Positions 35,407 to 44,166 of a stretch of DNA of 64,000 nucleotides are shown piece after piece (the stretch's first letter is position 1; each line of letters opens with the position of its first letter). Both the position numbers and the translations under genes were made by a program. A model generated the notes under the pieces. The model was given only the letters and a program-made list of their open reading frames with translations, did not search any database and was not told the DNA's origin. The stretch is from Pseudodesulfovibrio profundus (GTDB lineage: Bacteria; Desulfobacterota; Desulfovibrionia; Desulfovibrionales; Desulfovibrionaceae), in contig NZ_LT907975.1 in NCBI RefSeq assembly GCF_900217235.1, positions 2,145,001 through 2,209,000 of the forward strand, given 5' to 3'.

Positions 35407-36084
35407 TTAGGTTACGACTCGATGGACGGGGTCGACTGCCCAGAACTGGACCGGGAACCGTTCTTCGAAGCCAGCCTTGAGGCGCTTGAACTCGGGCTTC
35501 TCCATGTCACGCAGGCGGATATATACATCCTTCATGTCCTCCGTGTCAGGGGTGCTGCGGGTCATGATGGACATGATCCGGGCACCGTTGTCCTTGAGGT
35601 AGTCAAGCACAGGGGAGAGGGATCCCGGCTCATTGGAAACCTGAAGGCATACCTGGGTACCGCCTTCATAAATGCCGGATATCTCTACCAATACCTTGAA
35701 CACGTCAGTGTCGGTGATGATGCCTACGACCTTACGGTCATCATCCACGACGGGCAGGGAGCCAAAATGCCCTTCCAGCATGAGAACGGCGGCCTTTTCA
35801 ACGGTTTCATCCGGGCGGATCGTGACGACCTTCTTGGTCATGATGTCCTTGATCTTGATGTCCGAGAGAAGGTAGTACAGCTCGTGCATGTCCAGGGTGG
35901 TCGCCTTGGATGGGGAAGCGTCCTTGATGTCTCGGTCCGAAAGGATGCCGACAAGTCTGTCATCGTCATCAACGATGGGCATGCAACTGACAGCCTTGTC
36001 CTTCATCAGCTTGGAAGCCTTCATCATGGAGCGGTCCTGGGAGAGCGTCAAAACATCCTTTGTCATCCAATTCTTAATCAGCAT
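35407..36084 (-). CDS. CBS-pair and ACT domain protein
   Basis: 225 residues: two CBS motifs (MLIKNWMTKDVLTLSQDR at the start, second DIMTKKVVTIRPDETVEKAA near 80-135) followed by an ACT domain (TQVCLQVSNEPGSLSPVLDYLKD). CBS pairs bind adenosine nucleotides and ACT domains bind amino acids, so this is a soluble metabolite sensor. AcuB-like proteins have the same order. Start supported by AGGAGG. The partner it regulates is not evident from neighbours. Confidence 0.85.
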   Translation of the reverse strand: MLIKNWMTKDVLTLSQDRSMMKASKLMKDKAVSCMPIVDDDDRLVGILSDRDIKDASPSKATTLDMHELYYLLSDIKIKDIMTKKVVTIRPDETVEKAAVLMLEGHFGSLPVVDDDRKVVGIITDTDVFKVLVEISGIYEGGTQVCLQVSNEPGSLSPVLDYLKDNGARIMSIMTRSTPDTEDMKDVYIRLRDMEKPEFKRLKAGFEERFPVQFWAVDPVHRVVT

Positions 36085-36296
36085 TGTTAGGTCCTCCTGG
36101 TGAAATCCCGCAAGGTAGCCGGATAAAATTCATGGTATTTACCATATTCCATACCTGTAACCGTCCGTTTTGGCTAGTCTTGATGCGTCTTTTGGGCGCA
36201 TCCGAGGTTTGACGCAGACTTTGGTAAGGGTTGGAACCTTGAGCAAATGGTCTGTTCTTGTATTTTCCCTTTACAGAAAGTACGACAAACACTGGA

Positions 36297-36312
36297 CTCC
36301 GCCAAGGCGGAG
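36297..36312. promoter_or_regulatory. Perfect inverted repeat upstream of the sensory operon
   Basis: CTCCGCC-AA-GGCGGAG, 27 bases before the GTG of the binding-lipoprotein gene. The two-base loop is too tight for a good hairpin and no T run follows, so an operator is more likely than a terminator. The rest of 36085-36339 has no gene; a GATGCG/CGCATC repeat is present near 36181-36201. Confidence 0.4.
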
Positions 36313-36339
36313 AATCACCGGAAATGATGGAGTACGCCT

Positions 36340-37554
36340 GTGAGACAGTTCGCGCGAGCCATGCTTGTTCTTCTCCTGACCCAGCTTGCATGGGCGTGTG
36401 GAGGCGTTGATAATTCAGATGATTCCAACAAGGGTATACCCGGCGTTACCGAATCAGAAATTGTTGTCGGATCATCCCTGGCCCTGACAGGGCATGCCGG
36501 ATACCTGGGCACCCAGACGCTGCAAGGTGCCAGGGCATATGTTAAATACATCAACGATAATGGTGGGATAAACGGGCGCACATTGCGCATCAAGGCCGTG
36601 GATGATTCGTATGATCCACCCCGTTGTCTAGCCAATACCCAGGAATTTATCATCAGTGGCGATGTACTCGCCCTGTTCAGCTATGTGGGGACCCCCACCA
36701 CGGTCAAGGTGCTGCCTCTGGTCGAGGAGGCCAGAATACCCCTCATCGGCATGTTTACGGGTGCCAATGCTCTCCGCGAGCCCTTCAACAGATATGTGGT
36801 GAATATCCGGGCTTCCTATTACCAGGAAACCAAAGCGGCCGTGCAACACATGATCAATGATCTTGGCATTCGTAAGATCGCCGTCTTCTATCAATACGAC
36901 GCATATGGTTTCGATGGTCTCATCGGGACGGAACTGGCCCTCAAGCAATACGGACTTGAGCCTGTAGCCCGTGGCTCCTACATTCGCGGCACGCAGGATG
37001 TGACGGAAGGATTGAAGAAAATCGTCGAATCCGGTGCTGAGGCAGTGGTTATGGTGGGCACCTACGGCGCATGTGCTCGTTTCATCGAGTTGGCGCTCGA
37101 CGATGGATTCAACCCAGTTTTTTACAACGTATCCTTTGTCGGTGCGGAAGAGCTTGCTCGTCGAATCCCGGAGGGTAATCCGACGGTGCTCATGTCTCAG
37201 GTGGTCCCGCCGCCCATGAGTGTGGGAAGCGAAGACGATGCCGCAGTCCAGTATGTTCAACTGTTGGAGCGCTATTTCCCTGGCGAACCGCCCAGTTTTG
37301 TCGGTCTCGAAGGATTTCTTAATGCGCGTATCCTCGTTGAAGGGCTGAATAAAGCCGGCAGGGATTTGACCCGGGAGGGGTTGATCCGCGCCATCGAGTC
37401 CATACGAAATTTCGAAATGGGTCCCGGGCTCTCCATCACCTATGGTCCCAAGGACAGGCAGGGGCTGGATCAAGTGTATTTTACGCGGCTGATGGATCGC
37501 CATTTTGTTCCATTTACTGATTGGAATACGCTGCACAGGAAGGTCGCACCATGA
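36340..37554 (+). CDS. Branched-chain amino acid-type binding lipoprotein (Peripla_BP_6)
   Basis: 404 residues from a GTG with GGAG upstream. The lipobox LAWAC at 16-20 anchors it in the envelope. The domain reads ESEIVVGSSLALTGHAGYLGTQTLQGARAY, NDNGGINGRTLRI, then DDSYDPPRCLANTQEFI and EGFLNARILVEGLNKAGRDLT: the LivJ/urea-binding type. No transporter genes are near; the next gene is a histidine kinase that overlaps it by four bases (ATGA), so this protein most likely presents a ligand to that kinase. Ligand unknown. Confidence 0.88.
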   Translation: MRQFARAMLVLLLTQLAWACGGVDNSDDSNKGIPGVTESEIVVGSSLALTGHAGYLGTQTLQGARAYVKYINDNGGINGRTLRIKAVDDSYDPPRCLANTQEFIISGDVLALFSYVGTPTTVKVLPLVEEARIPLIGMFTGANALREPFNRYVVNIRASYYQETKAAVQHMINDLGIRKIAVFYQYDAYGFDGLIGTELALKQYGLEPVARGSYIRGTQDVTEGLKKIVESGAEAVVMVGTYGACARFIELALDDGFNPVFYNVSFVGAEELARRIPEGNPTVLMSQVVPPPMSVGSEDDAAVQYVQLLERYFPGEPPSFVGLEGFLNARILVEGLNKAGRDLTREGLIRAIESIRNFEMGPGLSITYGPKDRQGLDQVYFTRLMDRHFVPFTDWNTLHRKVAP

Positions 37555-39563
37555 CCTTCAAAGAGAAGATAGCCTATCGCTTCGCCCATGCGGGATTGCG
37601 TGAGAAGCTGCTGGTGTCCATGCTTGCAGCGGTTCTCTTTATCAGTGTGGCAGTCGCTTTGATCTCTCGTTACATTCTGGTCAGTTCACTGACTCAGGAG
37701 TTGGAGCTGCGAGGGCGAGCCATTGCCCAGTCCGTAGCCGAGCGCGGCGGCTCCTTCATCCTTGATAACGACATCCCCAAGCTGCTGACCCTGATTTTTG
37801 ATGAGGCCAATCTGCACCAGCGCAGATACCTGGTCTCATACATCTTCGTCGAAGACATCGAAGGCCGCCTACTGGCGCATACAATGACCCGGAAGCTGCC
37901 CAAGGTTCTGCTGAACAACACCATCCCCTCCGGGGAGCAGGATTCCATCCAGCTTATGGTGGTCGACGGAGAGCGGGTGTACGACATCGCCGTGGCTATC
38001 AATGAAGGGTTGTACCGTATCGGAACGGTCCATGTGGGGTTGAGCAAGGAACACATCGACTCTCTGGTCGGCAAGCTGCGTGTCGCCTTTTTAGGCTTCA
38101 TTTCGCTGGTGGTACTGATCACCATATTCTTCTCGTCCTGGCTGACTCGTTATATCACCAAGCCCATCAGTGATTTGACCCGGCTGTCGGATGAAATCAG
38201 CCGAGGCAATTTTGATATCCCACTCAAACTCGGACCCGATGAGGACTGGGACACTGCCAATTGTCCGGCCTTCACCAATACCGATCTTCCTTGCTGGCAT
38301 TTTGATGAGTCGCGAAAGATCAATCTGCCGGGTGAAGTGCACCGCAAGTGCGCGAGATGTGCTTTCTACCGGAAGCACCGGGGTGACGAGGTGGTCCAGT
38401 TGGGCGACTCCTTCCGCAATATGGTTTGGTCCATCAAGCTGTACCGCCACCGGTTGCGCGAATCAGAGGAGAAGTATCGTTCGCTCTTCGATTCAGGGCC
38501 GGACCCAATTTTTGTCGTGGACTGTGAAAATGGGGAGATACGGGACGCCAACCCCAGAACCGTGGAGCTGTACGGGTACGACAAGCAGGAATTGATAGGG
38601 ATGCCCTTTGTCCAATTGGGGCAGGAACATAACGAAAAATGCCTGTCCTACTTTGTCGAAGGTGGTGGGGGGTGCGTCTACTTTCCCAAACAACTGCATT
38701 ACAAGAAGGGAAGCGAACCCTTCTTCGTCAATATGCATGCCTGTCCTATCTCCTATCGTGGACACCACGCGATCATCATTGCCGTAACCGACATTACGGA
38801 AATGATCGAAAAGGACGCACAGTTGATTCAGGCCGGAAAAATGAAGTCCCTTGGTGAAATGTCAGCGGGTGTTGCCCATGAGATCAACCAGCCCCTCAAT
38901 GCGATTAAAATGGGCAGTGAGTTCCTTTCGATGATGGAAGGACAAGGGGTTGAGGTCCCCAAGGAACACTTCAGCCAGGTGGTTTCCGACATATCGAAGC
39001 AAGTGGACCGTGCTGCTGAAATCATCGATACGCTCCGTTCTTTCGGGCGTAAATCCGACCTTATCGAGGAGCGCGTCGATTTGAATCAACCGATCAGGGC
39101 AGTGCTGTCCATGATTCGTCGGCAATTCGAGTTGGACAACATTCGATTCGAGTTGGACCTGGCTCCGGATCTGCCCGTTGTTTTGGCACACTCCAACAGA
39201 CTGCAACAGGTTATTTTCAATCTGGTCACCAATGCCAGGGACGCCATAAATGATTGCTCCTCGCCGCATGATGCAGTATGCGACCGACGAATTGTCATAC
39301 GGAGTGCCGCAGAAAACGAATCAGTCTACATGGAAGTGCAAGACTCCGGGGCCGGCATTGCGCAAGAGGATCAGCACAAGGTTTTTGAGCCGTTTTATAC
39401 AACGAAAGAGGCTGGCCATGGAATGGGATTGGGGCTGGCCATCACATACGGCATCGTCAGGGATTACGGCGGAGAAATCCGCATTGAGAGTGATACGGGA
39501 AAGGGAACGGTGTTTCGTATGCAGTTTCCGGCAGCGAGGACGCAAGGAGGTTCCGCAGCATGA
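37551..39563 (+). CDS. Membrane histidine kinase with cysteine-containing HAMP insert
   Basis: 670 residues. Helix 1 at 20-45, a periplasmic region to 175, helix 2 at 178-197, HAMP from about 198, then an insert with Cys238, Cys248, Cys267 and Cys270 (NCPAFTNTDLPCWHF ... KCARCAFY). A PAS domain (about 305-420), HisKA with His443 in VAHEINQPLNA and a HATPase (FNLVTNARDAI, DSGAGI, GHGMGLGLAI) follow. The four cysteines could bind zinc or an Fe-S cluster, making the kinase redox-responsive; this is inference. The CxxC is not followed by His, so haem c is unlikely. Overlaps both neighbours. Confidence 0.9.
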   Translation: MTFKEKIAYRFAHAGLREKLLVSMLAAVLFISVAVALISRYILVSSLTQELELRGRAIAQSVAERGGSFILDNDIPKLLTLIFDEANLHQRRYLVSYIFVEDIEGRLLAHTMTRKLPKVLLNNTIPSGEQDSIQLMVVDGERVYDIAVAINEGLYRIGTVHVGLSKEHIDSLVGKLRVAFLGFISLVVLITIFFSSWLTRYITKPISDLTRLSDEISRGNFDIPLKLGPDEDWDTANCPAFTNTDLPCWHFDESRKINLPGEVHRKCARCAFYRKHRGDEVVQLGDSFRNMVWSIKLYRHRLRESEEKYRSLFDSGPDPIFVVDCENGEIRDANPRTVELYGYDKQELIGMPFVQLGQEHNEKCLSYFVEGGGGCVYFPKQLHYKKGSEPFFVNMHACPISYRGHHAIIIAVTDITEMIEKDAQLIQAGKMKSLGEMSAGVAHEINQPLNAIKMGSEFLSMMEGQGVEVPKEHFSQVVSDISKQVDRAAEIIDTLRSFGRKSDLIEERVDLNQPIRAVLSMIRRQFELDNIRFELDLAPDLPVVLAHSNRLQQVIFNLVTNARDAINDCSSPHDAVCDRRIVIRSAAENESVYMEVQDSGAGIAQEDQHKVFEPFYTTKEAGHGMGLGLAITYGIVRDYGGEIRIESDTGKGTVFRMQFPAARTQGGSAA

Positions 39564-40282
39564 CGGATAAAGAAAAAATACTGGTCATAGACGATGAGCA
39601 ACCCACACTGAGGATGTTCACATTGATGCTCTCTGCCTACGGGTACGAGATTCTCACTGCTGAAAACGGACAAGAGGGAGTGGAAATTTTCAGGAATGAG
39701 CGACCTGGGCTGGTGCTTACCGACATCAAGATGCCCATCATGGACGGCATTGAAGCGCTCAAGGAAATCAAGAAGATAGATCCCCATGCCGAAGTAATTG
39801 TCATCACTGGACATGGTGATATGGATTTGGCCATACAGGCATTGAATCTCGATGCAACGGATTTCATAAACAAACCCCTGCAAAGAGAGGCGCTCGAACA
39901 GGCTCTTTCAAGAGCCGCGGAACGACTCGCCATCGCAAGGAATGAAGAAGGACAGGTAACTGTGCAGGAACAGGCTGACAGTGCCATTGTCAGCGTTCGT
40001 GGCAGTGTCACCGGCAACACTATTCCGCATATTGTGGAGGCCTTTGCTTCAGCAAAAGAGTTGTCCAAGGAAACGATCATTCTCGACTTTGATGAGAATG
40101 CATCCATCAATGGAGCCGGTATCACCGGCCTGACAGCGCTTTTTCAGGATGAGTGCAATGCAGGGCTGCATATCCGGCTGACAGGGTTGTCGAACAACTT
40201 CAAAACCGTATTTGATATGGTCGGCATCACCAAGATCGTCGATCTGTTCGACAAGGCTGAGGAATCTGCGCAGCTACAGTAG
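39560..40282 (+). CDS. Response regulator with REC and STAS domains
   Basis: 240 residues: receiver domain 1-125 with Asp55 in VLTDIKMPIMDG, Asp11-Asp12 and the KPL lysine; then STAS-like domain 130-235 (DSAIVSVRGSVTGNTIPHI, IILDFDENASINGAGITGLTALF). STAS domains act through protein contacts in anti-sigma-antagonist switches; here the phosphorylatable serine position is occupied by SINGAG, so phosphorylation is not certain. There is no DNA-binding domain. It overlaps the kinase gene by four bases and completes a binding protein-kinase-regulator set. Confidence 0.87.
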   Translation: MTDKEKILVIDDEQPTLRMFTLMLSAYGYEILTAENGQEGVEIFRNERPGLVLTDIKMPIMDGIEALKEIKKIDPHAEVIVITGHGDMDLAIQALNLDATDFINKPLQREALEQALSRAAERLAIARNEEGQVTVQEQADSAIVSVRGSVTGNTIPHIVEAFASAKELSKETIILDFDENASINGAGITGLTALFQDECNAGLHIRLTGLSNNFKTVFDMVGITKIVDLFDKAEESAQLQ

Positions 40283-40362
40283 CCGGACAGTCTGGTGAAT
40301 TCCCTTGCATCATGGATGGATATGGTCTTTTGTAGTGGGAAATCGAAGATCGGAGGAAATGC

Positions 40363-40797
40363 ATGACCGTTGATACTGCTCTCATTGTCTGTCCTGCCTG
40401 TCGCGCCATAAACAGAATTCAGCAGGGCCGGGAAGCACAGGCCACATGTGGTAAATGCCAGCGTCCCGTTTTTGAAAATCATCCCTTGGAGTTGGTGGGA
40501 AGCACATTTGATCGTCACATTGCAAAGACCGGCATTCCCGTTCTTGTGGACTTCTATTCACCCTCCTGTGGTCCCTGCCTGATGATGACGCCGCAATTTG
40601 AAGAGGCTGCTCGGCAGCTTTATCCGCTCGTACGGCTTGCCAAAATAGACACTTCGGCAGAGCTGGCGATCGCTTCACGGTTTGCAATCCAGTCCGTGCC
40701 TACCCTGGCTCTGTTTAAAGGGGGCAAAGAGGTGGCCCGGCAACCGGGTGCCATGAATTCAAGGGATATCGTGAGTTGGGTCAGGTCTCGGATATGA
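40363..40797 (+). CDS. trxC: Thioredoxin 2-like protein with zinc ribbon
   Basis: 144 residues. N-terminal zinc ribbon with CPAC and CGKC, then a thioredoxin domain with active site YSPSCGPCLMM and cis-Pro in SVPTLALF. This is the TrxC layout: a cytoplasmic disulfide reductase used under oxidative stress. The ribosome site GGAGG is good. It stands alone, upstream of a binding-protein gene by about 90 bases. Confidence 0.92.
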   Translation: MTVDTALIVCPACRAINRIQQGREAQATCGKCQRPVFENHPLELVGSTFDRHIAKTGIPVLVDFYSPSCGPCLMMTPQFEEAARQLYPLVRLAKIDTSAELAIASRFAIQSVPTLALFKGGKEVARQPGAMNSRDIVSWVRSRI

Positions 40798-40888
40798 GCT
40801 GTTTTTTCATGGCTATTACGGACTAGCCAATCGATGGAGTACAGTATATTCTAACTCCCTGGCACATAAGAGATACGAGGAAGGGATA

Positions 40889-41596
40889 ATGTTTCGCAGT
40901 GTTGTGGTTGTATTGTTTGTCGTGTTGGTACTTCCTGTATCGGGAAATGCCGGGGCCTTGCAGGTTAACACGTCGATCAAGCCGCCATTTTCCACTGTCG
41001 ACGAAACCGGGTGTATAGATCAACTGCTCAAGGAACTTGGCAAGCGGTTGGATCAGCAGATTAATCTGGTTCGACTGCCTCCAGAGCGTGCCCTCATCGT
41101 TATCAACGAGGGCAAAAGCGACATGGAGTTGCCCAGAATCGCGGGTCTGGAAAAAAAGTATCCCAATCTGGTGATGGTTCCGGAAAAAGTCCTCGATTAC
41201 CATTTTGTCGCGTTTTCACGAACCAAAACGAAGTATGACTCCTGGGATGATCTCAAGGGAATGCGTGTCGGCTACATCATTGGCTGGAAGATATTTGAAA
41301 AGAATGTCCCGCCGGAAGCAGATGTGACCAAGTTGCGCCAGCCTCTTCAATTGATGGAAATGCTCGAACAGGGGCGTATTGATGTGGCGCTCTACGAGCG
41401 GGCGGCAGGGCAGCATATCATTCATGAAAAGGGATTCACTACTATCGAAACCTTTTGTACTCCTCTGGCCGATAGACCCATGTATCTATATATGCACAAT
41501 AAACATGCGGATATAGTCCCTGTGGTCGCTTCCCACCTGCGCGCCATGAAAGAGGACGGGACCTACTCCAAGATTTTTACCAGCCAGCAGCATTAA
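40889..41596 (+). CDS. Periplasmic solute-binding protein, family 3 type
   Basis: 235 residues with signal peptide (MFRSVVVVLFVVLVLPVSGNA) and a short SBP_bac_3 fold: NTSIKPPFSTVDETGCIDQLLKEL, then LPPERALIVINEGKSDMELPRI, and DSWDDLKGMRVGYIIGWK. AGGAAGG precedes the start. No permease genes are adjacent, so it is another orphan binding protein in this window. Ligand unknown. Confidence 0.82.
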   Translation: MFRSVVVVLFVVLVLPVSGNAGALQVNTSIKPPFSTVDETGCIDQLLKELGKRLDQQINLVRLPPERALIVINEGKSDMELPRIAGLEKKYPNLVMVPEKVLDYHFVAFSRTKTKYDSWDDLKGMRVGYIIGWKIFEKNVPPEADVTKLRQPLQLMEMLEQGRIDVALYERAAGQHIIHEKGFTTIETFCTPLADRPMYLYMHNKHADIVPVVASHLRAMKEDGTYSKIFTSQQH

Positions 41597-41678
41597 TAAT
41601 CCCTTCCCCCTCCAATGCTTTTTCATTCTCTTCCGGGTCGCGGCATGCGGCACTTGAACGCTGCCGTAGCCAAAGAAA

Positions 41679-41702
41679 AAGCCCGCCTGGTGTGGCGGGC
41701 TT
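41679..41702 (-). terminator. Terminator of trmI
   Basis: AAGCCCGCC/GGCGGGCTT with a six-base loop; minus-strand T run follows (A residues at 41676-41680). It overlaps the end of the convergent binding-protein unit. Confidence 0.88.
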
Positions 41703-41706
41703 GGTA

Positions 41707-42573
41707 TTATGCTTCGTCTTCGCTGCCGTCGGTCTCTTCGGGCAGTTCCTGACTTGATTCCTGCAGCGGTGCTGCTGAAGGTTCGATCAGCGACTTGGGT
41801 GTTTCCTGGGGTGGCTCCATGTACCGGGCAAACACGAGGAAGCCGGTGTGTGCAACCATGCGATCGTCCGGGCGGAGCCTGTCTGCAACGGGCTTCCAGC
41901 GGCGAACGAGGATTTCGAGCACTTCCATTTCAGCGAAAGGACCGTCTTCGAGGCCGCGCAGCAGCTCGGAGACCTGATTGACTGTGGGCAGGAGGAATCC
42001 GCACATTGCCCCCGGAATAACGGCCTGGGGGATAGAATGGAGGTACTCCCACGGGGTGCGGACATCGAGGAACAGGGCGTCTGCTCCTGAGTGGAGGAAG
42101 CCATCTTCGATGTTCTGGTTGATCTGCTCCACGCGATGGGAAAGCCCGACGCGCTCGAGGTTCTTGCCGGCCAGCTTGAAAAAGTCTGCCCTGCGCTCGT
42201 AGGTGATGACCTTGCCGGTATCGCCGACGAACCACGCCAGTGCGGTTGTCAGACCACCGGAGCCGGTGCCGGATTCGATGACGGTGGAGCCGGGGCCGAT
42301 GCCCAGCTTCATCATCAGGTAGCCGATTTCCTTGGGGTACATGATCTGTGTCTGGCGCTTTACGCCCTTGATCAGGTCATGCAGCGTCGGCTTAAGGATC
42401 AGGTACGGGCGACCAAGATGGGTCTTCACATGCTGGCCGAAGCCTGCTTCAGCCGCATCATCCATGAGCAGCTTGCCGTCATGGGTATGCACTTCTCCGC
42501 CTTGCTCAAGCTTGCGGAGGTATCGTTTGCCTTTTTGGCTTATGAGCAGAATAAGTTGTCCGGGTTCGATCAT
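41707..42573 (-). CDS. trmI: tRNA (adenine-N1)-methyltransferase, TrmI family
   Basis: 288 residues starting MIEPGQLILLISQKGKRYL after AGGAGA, with an OB-like N-terminal part, a SAM site VIESGTGSGGLTTALAW, GKVITYERRADFFKLAGKNLERVG and DALFLDVRTPWEYL. The IYPKE-like IMYPKEIGYLMMKLGIGPG is typical for TrmI, which makes m1A58 in tRNA. The C-terminal ~30 residues are a low-complexity acidic extension (EESQELPEETDGSEDEA). IS copy 1 lies 88 bases upstream of the start. Confidence 0.9.
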   Translation of the reverse strand: MIEPGQLILLISQKGKRYLRKLEQGGEVHTHDGKLLMDDAAEAGFGQHVKTHLGRPYLILKPTLHDLIKGVKRQTQIMYPKEIGYLMMKLGIGPGSTVIESGTGSGGLTTALAWFVGDTGKVITYERRADFFKLAGKNLERVGLSHRVEQINQNIEDGFLHSGADALFLDVRTPWEYLHSIPQAVIPGAMCGFLLPTVNQVSELLRGLEDGPFAEMEVLEILVRRWKPVADRLRPDDRMVAHTGFLVFARYMEPPQETPKSLIEPSAAPLQESSQELPEETDGSEDEA

Positions 42574-42660
42574 TTCCGGTCTCCTCTCAGGCTGGTTTCG
42601 GGACTCTCGGTGTATACGCGGAGAGCGTACACTAAACTGCCTGTTCTTGATATGTGATAT

Positions 42661-43928
42661 GAGACCTCTGCACGGCAAATCCCACACTTTTACTCTTTAA
42701 CTATTTGATTTATTATGCTATTATTTCTCCATCCAAAGGAGGAAGGCATGGCTATTCGGCAGAAAGGACCTCGGTTGGGTGATTACTTCCTGGGGCACCG
42801 CAGAACCAAGACCACATTTCTGGATGAGATCAACGAACTCATCGACTGGCAGCCCATCAACGCCTTTCTGTGCAAGAAGATCAGGCGCAAGGCCAACGCC
42901 GTGGGCAATCCCGCCTATCCGCCTCTGGCGATGTTCAAGATTCTGCTCTTGCAGCGTTGGTACAACCTGAGTGATCCGGGCGTGGAGCAGGCGCTGCTCG
43001 ACCGGCTCTCCTTTGTCAGATTTACCGGTTTTTCCATCGAGGACGACGTGCCGGACGAGACCACCATATGCCGTTTCCGTAACGGTTTGATCCGCCTGAA
43101 GGTGCTGGACTCCTTGCTCGACATGCTTAACCGCCAGCTTGAAGGACAAGGGCTTCTTGTCCGTGAGGGAGCCGTGGTGGACGCCTCGGTAGTCGAGTCG
43201 CAGCGGCGGCCGCGCAAGGTTATCGACGTGATGCCTGAGGACCGTTCCGAGGACGCCGAAGAACAGGATGGGCCGGTGGACTGCCGGGTCAGCTATTCGG
43301 ATGACGAGGAGGCGGCCTGGCTCCGCAAGAGAAATCGGGCCTATTACGGCTACAAGCTCCATGCCGCGACGGACAGTCGAGACGGGTTTCTGCTCTGTGG
43401 TCACATCACTCCCGCGAACCATTCGGACACGGGCGAATTCGAGCGGCTCGTGAATGGCGTCGGCCTTGATCCCGGCGCACGGGTTTATGCGGACAAGGGC
43501 TATTGCAGCGGGAAGAACCGGGACATTCTGTTTGATCGCGATTTGGAGGACGGAACCATGGACAAGACGCCTCGTGGCGGCAGGCTGACAGACTTCGAAA
43601 AGACCCGCAACCGTGACATCAGCAGCATTCGGCAAATAGTCGAGCGGGCCTTCGGCACACTCAAACGTGGCTACGCATTCTTTCGGTCCCGATACGTGGG
43701 TCGTGAGAAGGTGGAGGGAGAGTTCCACATCCTCGCCATGGCGTTCAATTTGAAAAAAGCTGTTCGACTGGCGCGAGCCTGAAGGGAGAGGTGCGTCCAA
43801 AATCCGGCATTTCGGCCAGAAATGGCAGGAAAAGGCCGGGAATGAGCCCAAGCTGGGGTGCGGTCAGAACATCAAATTGGGTGCGGAGCGCAAGGCACGG
43901 ACGCGAAAAGGGGATGCGCAGAGGTCTC
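42661..43928 (+). mobile_element. IS5-family element, copy 1, 1268 bp
   Basis: Ends GAGACCTCTGC / GCAGAGGTCTC. It is flanked by a GATAT direct repeat (42656-42660 and 43929-43933). It has the same length, ends and transposase translation as the element at 54457-55724, which lies in the opposite orientation 10.5 kb away. After the transposase gene there are 146 bases with no gene before the right end. Confidence 0.92.
42748..43782 (+). CDS. IS5-family transposase (copy 1)
   Basis: 344 residues from the ATG preceded by GGAGGAAGG; the frame is open 11 codons further. DDE catalytic residues are visible: Asp in AVVDASVVES, Asp in VYADKGYCSG and Glu in IVERAFGTLKRGYAFFRSRY, with YYGYKLHAATDSRDGF between them. 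Frame intact and identical to the copy at 54603-55637. Probably active. Confidence 0.94.
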   Translation: MAIRQKGPRLGDYFLGHRRTKTTFLDEINELIDWQPINAFLCKKIRRKANAVGNPAYPPLAMFKILLLQRWYNLSDPGVEQALLDRLSFVRFTGFSIEDDVPDETTICRFRNGLIRLKVLDSLLDMLNRQLEGQGLLVREGAVVDASVVESQRRPRKVIDVMPEDRSEDAEEQDGPVDCRVSYSDDEEAAWLRKRNRAYYGYKLHAATDSRDGFLLCGHITPANHSDTGEFERLVNGVGLDPGARVYADKGYCSGKNRDILFDRDLEDGTMDKTPRGGRLTDFEKTRNRDISSIRQIVERAFGTLKRGYAFFRSRYVGREKVEGEFHILAMAFNLKKAVRLARA

Positions 43929-44088
43929 GATATACAAAATTATGGGATTGCCTACGGTGGGCGGCGTGTGAAGTCAAGCAAAACGGGGTGTCTCGGAAGG
44001 CAAAACCAGCATGAACAGTCGTTATTCTTCGCATCGAGAAAGGGTGGTCAACAAGTCGATTTGGTTTTGCCTGAATCACACTCTCCTT

Positions 44089-44106
44089 GACATGAGCGCT
44101 CATGTC
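44089..44106. promoter_or_regulatory. 18-bp perfect palindrome over a -35-like box
   Basis: GACATGAGCGCTCATGTC. TTGACA at 44087-44092 overlaps its left end; TAATAA lies 16 bases downstream. A repressor bound here would block the promoter of the radical SAM gene at 44167. The interval 43929-44166 has no other supported feature. Confidence 0.5.
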
Positions 44107-44166
44107 CTTAATAACCTGAGAAGATTTCATGATCCGCGACAATGCGGGCAACTGGAAAGACACGAT

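Noticed and set aside
38230-38380. Haem c binding site in the kinase insert
   Set aside because: The CxxC is followed by Ala-Phe, not His, so a covalent haem is unlikely.
42721-43851. Open frame of 376 codons on the minus strand inside the IS, and its twin in copy 2 (54534-55664)
   Set aside because: It has no recognised motif, and the strand opposite carries an intact DDE transposase with a ribosome site.
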